DNA of 10,336 nucleotides, taken from contig JAEEHG010000061.1 in assembly GCA_016280695.1 (NCBI GenBank), positions 1 to 10,336 on the forward strand, read 5' to 3'. This document shows positions 7,201-10,336 of the stretch, in pieces. Within the stretch, counting starts at the first letter, position 1. Every line of letters starts with the position of its first letter. Source of the DNA: Solobacterium sp. (GTDB lineage: Bacteria > Bacillota_I > Bacilli_A > Erysipelotrichales > Erysipelotrichaceae). The translations under genes and the position numbers were made by a program. Under the pieces are notes generated by a model, which worked only from the letters and a program-made list of their open reading frames with translations, had not been told where the DNA came from and ran no database searches.

Positions 7201-7675
7201 CCTGCTGATTCATCCGTTTGAACCTCTATGGAATGAGCACTCTCAGGTGCTCATTCTTGGTTCATTCCCATCGGTTGTTTCCCGGGCCCGGAATTTCTAT
7301 TATGCCAACCCGGGAAACCGGTTCTGGCGGGTCATGGCCGCGGTTTTTGAAGCGGATATCACAGACCGCCGCCAATTCTGCCTGGACCATGGCATTGCCC
7401 TCTGGGACGTCATCGGGTCCTGCCGGATCCAGGGCAGTGCCGACGCCTCAATCAGCGATGTCACCGTGAACGACATTGCGGCTTTTACAGCCGGAACAAA
7501 GATCCGGGCCGTATTTACAACCGGCACAAAAGCCAGCCGGTTATATGCGCAGAATGTGCAGTGTGATCTGCCGCATATCGCGCTGCCCAGCACTTCCGGG
7601 GCCAATGCCCGGATGCGTACGGAAGATTTGATCAAGGCATACCGGATTATCAGAACATATGCAGAAGAAGATTGA
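7178..7675 (+). CDS. Hypoxanthine-DNA (deoxyinosine) glycosylase, uracil-DNA glycosylase superfamily
   Basis: From GTG 7178 the protein is 165 residues, a normal length for this family. It matches the family in order: HPFEPLW (12-18), LILGSFPSVVSR (25-36), FYYANPGNRFW (40-50), GIALWDVIGSC, and LPSTSGANA (136-144). GSFPS and NPxNRFW are the first active-site block; LPSTS is the second, DNA-contacting block, with G141 where homologues as I recall usually have P. The expected function is removal of hypoxanthine, produced by adenine deamination, from DNA as the first step of base-excision repair; activity on uracil is possible for relatives. Starts at TTG 7160 (171 residues) or TTG 7190 are alternatives. 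The residues before HPFEP are not conserved, so homology does not settle the start. It overlaps sdaA by 23 bases and the next gene by 17, indicating translational coupling. Confidence 0.87.
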   Translation: MSTTLKRDLLIHPFEPLWNEHSQVLILGSFPSVVSRARNFYYANPGNRFWRVMAAVFEADITDRRQFCLDHGIALWDVIGSCRIQGSADASISDVTVNDIAAFTAGTKIRAVFTTGTKASRLYAQNVQCDLPHIALPSTSGANARMRTEDLIKAYRIIRTYAEED

Positions 7676-9845
7676 ACTGCTGGCTCCGGCCGGCAATATG
7701 GAAGCTCTCAAAGCGGCTGTAGCCGCCGGATGCGATGCTGTCTACCTGGGCGGCACCGGTTTTTCGGCGCGCGCCTTCGCCGGCAATTTTGATCATGAGG
7801 AAATGGTGCAGGCTATCACATACTGCCATATCCACGGGGTCAAAGTATATGTCACGATGAACACACTGCTGTTCGAGCAGGAATTCTCCGCAGCCCAGAA
7901 GGAAGTCGGTTTTCTCTATGAGCATGATGTGGACGCGCTGCTGATCCAGGATCTCGGCCTGTTCCACTGGATCCGGGAGGTCTATCCGGATCTGGAACTG
8001 CATTGTTCCACCCAGATGCATATTCATAACGCGGCCGGCGTGCGCTTCATGAAGGAGCAGGGGGCTGCCCGGGCAGTTATTGCCAGGGAAACGCCGCTTG
8101 ATGTCATCCGTGACTGCATTGCCGAAGGGATCGATATCGAGGTGTTTGCCTACGGTGCCATCTGTATTTCCTACAGCGGCCAGTGCCTGATGAGCCAGGC
8201 CATGAAAAACCGTTCCGGCAACCGCGGCATGTGCGCCCAGCTGTGCCGGCTGCGCTATCAGTGGTCAGACGGGCGTAACGCATACCGTGATGAAGCCGGG
8301 GAATATCTGCTGAGTCCGAAAGATCTGAATGTCATTGACCGGATCCCCGAACTGATTGAAGCAGGGGTCAGCAGCCTGAAAATAGAGGGCCGCATGAAAC
8401 GGCCTGAATATGTCTGGCTGGTGATCAGGACTTTCCGTGAAGCCATTGATGCTTACTACCGCGGGGAAACATATCATCCGAACCGGCAGCGTCTGAAAGA
8501 CCTGATGCTCATGTTCAACCGGGGCTTCAGCCACGGACATCTGTTCAATGCGTCAACCGAAGAAAGAATGAGTCCTTACCGGCCGAACCACATGGGCATT
8601 ACCATCGGTACAGTGGAACAGTTCAGAAACGGCAGGGTCCTTGTCAGACTGACGGATACGCTGTATCAGCATGATGGTCTGCGGATCCTGAATGAACCGC
8701 ACGATACCGGACTGACGGCAGTGCGGATAGAAAAAAACGGCAGACTGGTCAGTGAAGCTGCTGTCGGCGATCTGGTTTGGCTGGACTGCCGGTCCAAACC
8801 TTATCCGAAGAAAGGACAGAAACTGCAAAAGACAACCGACAGCCGGCTGCTTGAGAGAATTCAGCAGGAAATACAGGCAGGTCCAGACCGGATTCCCGTG
8901 GTAATGACATATACACTGGTGCCCGGACAGCCGGCAGTTCTGACGGTACAGGATCAGGCCGGGCATACTGCTTCATCTGTCAGTGAAGAGATTGTTCAGG
9001 AGGCGAAAAAAGCCCCGCTGGATCATCAGCGTCTGACTGGTGCCTTCTCAAAAACCGGTGATTCCCATTACGAAGTCGAAGCCATTTCCGGAGAAAGCCG
9101 GAATGCTTTCCTGTCTGTCTCAGCTCTGAACGAACTGCGCCGGCAGGCCCTCGACGGTCTTTCCGCACTGCGCAGTGTCACCCATGTCCGCAGCGGGGCA
9201 AAAGCATATCATCTCTTTTTGAAGCCGGTTACGCTTCCGGCTGACCGCATGCTGGTCATGGCAGAGCGGAAAGGGGAAGAACTTCCGCCGCATTGTGCCT
9301 GGGCAGCCCCGGATGGAAGCCATCCGGTTATGCCGGTCATACAGGAAAAACAGCTGCCGGTGCCGGATTACAGCGTCCTCGCCCAGGCCGGAGACCTTGT
9401 CCATGCCCCGGATCATTTCACTGCCGGCATGTCCTTTAACTGTACAAACAGTTATGCCGCCGCGTTCCTTTTCAAAGCCGGTGCCGGCAGCATCATCCTG
9501 TCCAGTGAAATGCAGACCGGGCATATCCGGGCAACACTACAGGCTTTTGCGGAACGCTACGGCTTTATCCCGCCGTTTTACCGGCTGGTCTATGGCCGCC
9601 GCACACTGATGTATATCAAAAACGGTATACGGACAAAAAACAGCGCCAAATATCTTGAAGACAGTCATAAAAAAGTATACCCTCTAAGGTATAGAAAGAG
9701 TCTTCTTGAGGTTCTCGAACCGGAACCATACCGGGCAGAAAACCCCGTCTGTATGGGCAGCTTCATCATTTTCACGGAAGAAACACCGGCGGAACAAAAG
9801 GAGATTATAGGGGAAGCATATGAAGAGCTTTTTGAAAGAATTTAA
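7659..9845 (+). CDS. U32 family protein (peptidase U32-like), probable RNA hydroxylase with DUF3656-like extension
   Basis: The 728-residue protein starts with the U32 hallmark ELLAPAGNMEALKAAVAAG, then DAVYLGG and HGVKVYVTMNTLL. The central signature GAICISYSGQCLMS leads into NRSGNRGMCAQLCR. Four cysteines, C169, C176, C192 and C196, are candidates for the iron-sulfur site found in relatives. The rest is a linker, a DUF3656-like region, and a C-terminal second half ending with YGRRTLM (645-651). Although named peptidases, bacterial relatives such as TrhP (YegQ, YrrN/YrrO) and RlhA hydroxylate tRNA U34 or 23S rRNA cytidine. The size and extension favour an RlhA-like relation, but the RNA target cannot be told from sequence. 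Bacillus subtilis has U32 genes beside mltG-like, udk and greA genes. ATG 7659 overlaps the previous gene by 17 bases with no clear Shine-Dalgarno site. Confidence 0.85.
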   Translation: MQKKIELLAPAGNMEALKAAVAAGCDAVYLGGTGFSARAFAGNFDHEEMVQAITYCHIHGVKVYVTMNTLLFEQEFSAAQKEVGFLYEHDVDALLIQDLGLFHWIREVYPDLELHCSTQMHIHNAAGVRFMKEQGAARAVIARETPLDVIRDCIAEGIDIEVFAYGAICISYSGQCLMSQAMKNRSGNRGMCAQLCRLRYQWSDGRNAYRDEAGEYLLSPKDLNVIDRIPELIEAGVSSLKIEGRMKRPEYVWLVIRTFREAIDAYYRGETYHPNRQRLKDLMLMFNRGFSHGHLFNASTEERMSPYRPNHMGITIGTVEQFRNGRVLVRLTDTLYQHDGLRILNEPHDTGLTAVRIEKNGRLVSEAAVGDLVWLDCRSKPYPKKGQKLQKTTDSRLLERIQQEIQAGPDRIPVVMTYTLVPGQPAVLTVQDQAGHTASSVSEEIVQEAKKAPLDHQRLTGAFSKTGDSHYEVEAISGESRNAFLSVSALNELRRQALDGLSALRSVTHVRSGAKAYHLFLKPVTLPADRMLVMAERKGEELPPHCAWAAPDGSHPVMPVIQEKQLPVPDYSVLAQAGDLVHAPDHFTAGMSFNCTNSYAAAFLFKAGAGSIILSSEMQTGHIRATLQAFAERYGFIPPFYRLVYGRRTLMYIKNGIRTKNSAKYLEDSHKKVYPLRYRKSLLEVLEPEPYRAENPVCMGSFIIFTEETPAEQKEIIGEAYEELFERI

Positions 9846-10236
9846 GGAATTTGCCCTGAAAGGCAATGTCATGGATCTTGCCGTAGGCATGATGATCGGC
9901 GCTGCATTCGGTAAAATCGTATCATCACTGGTCAACGATATCCTGATGCCGCTGATCTCAAGTATCTTCAAAATCAATGACTTTGCGACCTTGCAGCTCC
10001 TGCTGGTCGACAAGGGCGACGAAGCAGCCAATGTATATCTCAAGTATGGTCAGTTTATCCAGAACATCATCGATTTCCTGATCATTGCACTGTGCATCTT
10101 CATGCTGGTAAAGACGATCAACAAACTGCACAAGAAGCCGGAAGAACCCGCCCCTGAACCGGAGCCGGAACCGGAAAAGAGCGACGAGCTCAAGGCCCTC
10201 GAGGAAATCGTTGCCCTGCTGAAGGAGAAGAAGTAA
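9820..10236 (+). CDS. mscL: Large-conductance mechanosensitive channel MscL
   Basis: The 138-residue protein has the standard MscL plan. A short amphipathic N-terminal helix (KSFLKEFKEFALKGN) precedes TM1 (about 17-44, DLAVGMMIGAAFGKIVSSLV), the pore-lining helix. An external loop (about 46-75) and TM2 (about 76-102) follow. A linker of alternating proline and glutamate (106-120) leads to a C-terminal amphipathic helix (121-137) expected to form the cytoplasmic bundle. MscL pentamers open under membrane tension and release solutes during hypo-osmotic shock. ATG 9820 is preceded at five bases by GGGGA (9810-9814), and the start lies inside the U32 gene (26-base overlap), so it is probably co-translated with it. 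A typical terminator follows ten bases after the stop, so this is the last gene of the unit. Confidence 0.97.
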   Translation: MKSFLKEFKEFALKGNVMDLAVGMMIGAAFGKIVSSLVNDILMPLISSIFKINDFATLQLLLVDKGDEAANVYLKYGQFIQNIIDFLIIALCIFMLVKTINKLHKKPEEPAPEPEPEPEKSDELKALEEIVALLKEKK

Positions 10237-10245
10237 ACCACAACC

Positions 10246-10276
10246 TGCCATCCCGCGCAAAGGGATGGCATTTTTC
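10246..10276 (+). terminator. Rho-independent terminator after mscL
   Basis: TGCCATCCC (10246-10254) pairs perfectly with GGGATGGCA (10262-10270), a nine-base-pair stem with a seven-base loop (GCGCAAA). Five T residues follow at 10271-10275. It begins ten bases after the mscL stop and closes the gene cluster. Beyond it, 10277-10336 shows nothing I can assign. Confidence 0.92.
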
Positions 10277-10336
10277 TGCATAATAATCGTCATTTTCTTT
10301 ACTGAAACAGCTGGTTGGGACAGGTTTTGTGTTCCA

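Noticed and set aside
9676..9693. Small inverted repeat TATACC/GGTATA with a six-base loop inside the U32 gene
   Set aside because: The six-pair AT-rich stem lies in coding sequence with no T-run after it, so it is probably a chance palindrome rather than a terminator or operator.
10139..10185. Repetitive proline/glutamate codons in mscL as a possible repeat element
   Set aside because: It is simply the flexible linker between TM2 and the cytoplasmic helix, and a variable acidic/proline linker there is normal for MscL.

Overview
The window is an 11-gene stretch of a bacterial chromosome. Every gene lies on the + strand and nearly every junction overlaps or is very short. By eye the base composition is a little above 50% GC. 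The genes use TGA and TAA stops, mostly ATG starts, and purine-rich Shine-Dalgarno sites where one can be seen. The set mltG, mutX-type NUDIX hydrolase, udk, greA, comEA, comEC and holA points to Bacillota (Firmicutes). A moderately GC-rich Erysipelotrichia or clostridial relative is a reasonable guess, but the taxon is inferred, not shown.

Layout. Positions 2-946 hold the 3' part of mltG (murein endolytic transglycosylase); its start is outside the window. It overlaps by ATGA a MutX/MutT-type 8-oxo-dGTP diphosphatase (943-1416), which overlaps uridine kinase (1413-2045) in the same way. An extended -10 promoter sits on the udk stop codon and probably gives greA (2080-2550) its own start. After a 43-base gap come the DNA-uptake genes comEA (2594-3067) and comEC (3036-4991). 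They are followed by holA (4988-5998), a single-chain iron-sulfur L-serine dehydratase (5986-7200), a hypoxanthine-DNA glycosylase (7178-7675), a large U32 family protein (7659-9845) and mscL (9820-10236). A strong rho-independent terminator (10246-10276) closes the unit.

How the genes fit together. The block mixes housekeeping functions: cell-wall cleavage, nucleotide-pool sanitation and pyrimidine salvage, transcript cleavage, DNA uptake, clamp loading, serine catabolism, base-excision repair, probable RNA hydroxylation and osmotic protection. The tight overlaps argue for one transcript with translational coupling. Two internal extended -10 promoters, before greA and exactly at the holA start, probably let the downstream part be expressed separately.

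No mobile element, CRISPR array, tRNA or rRNA was seen, and there is no gene-free stretch longer than about 100 bases. The most interesting points are the promoter placed so that holA mRNA could be leaderless, a ComEC whose channel domain has lost its usual signature motifs while its metallo-beta-lactamase-like part is intact, and a serine dehydratase without the C-terminal cysteine ligand. I do not see a wholly new system here.
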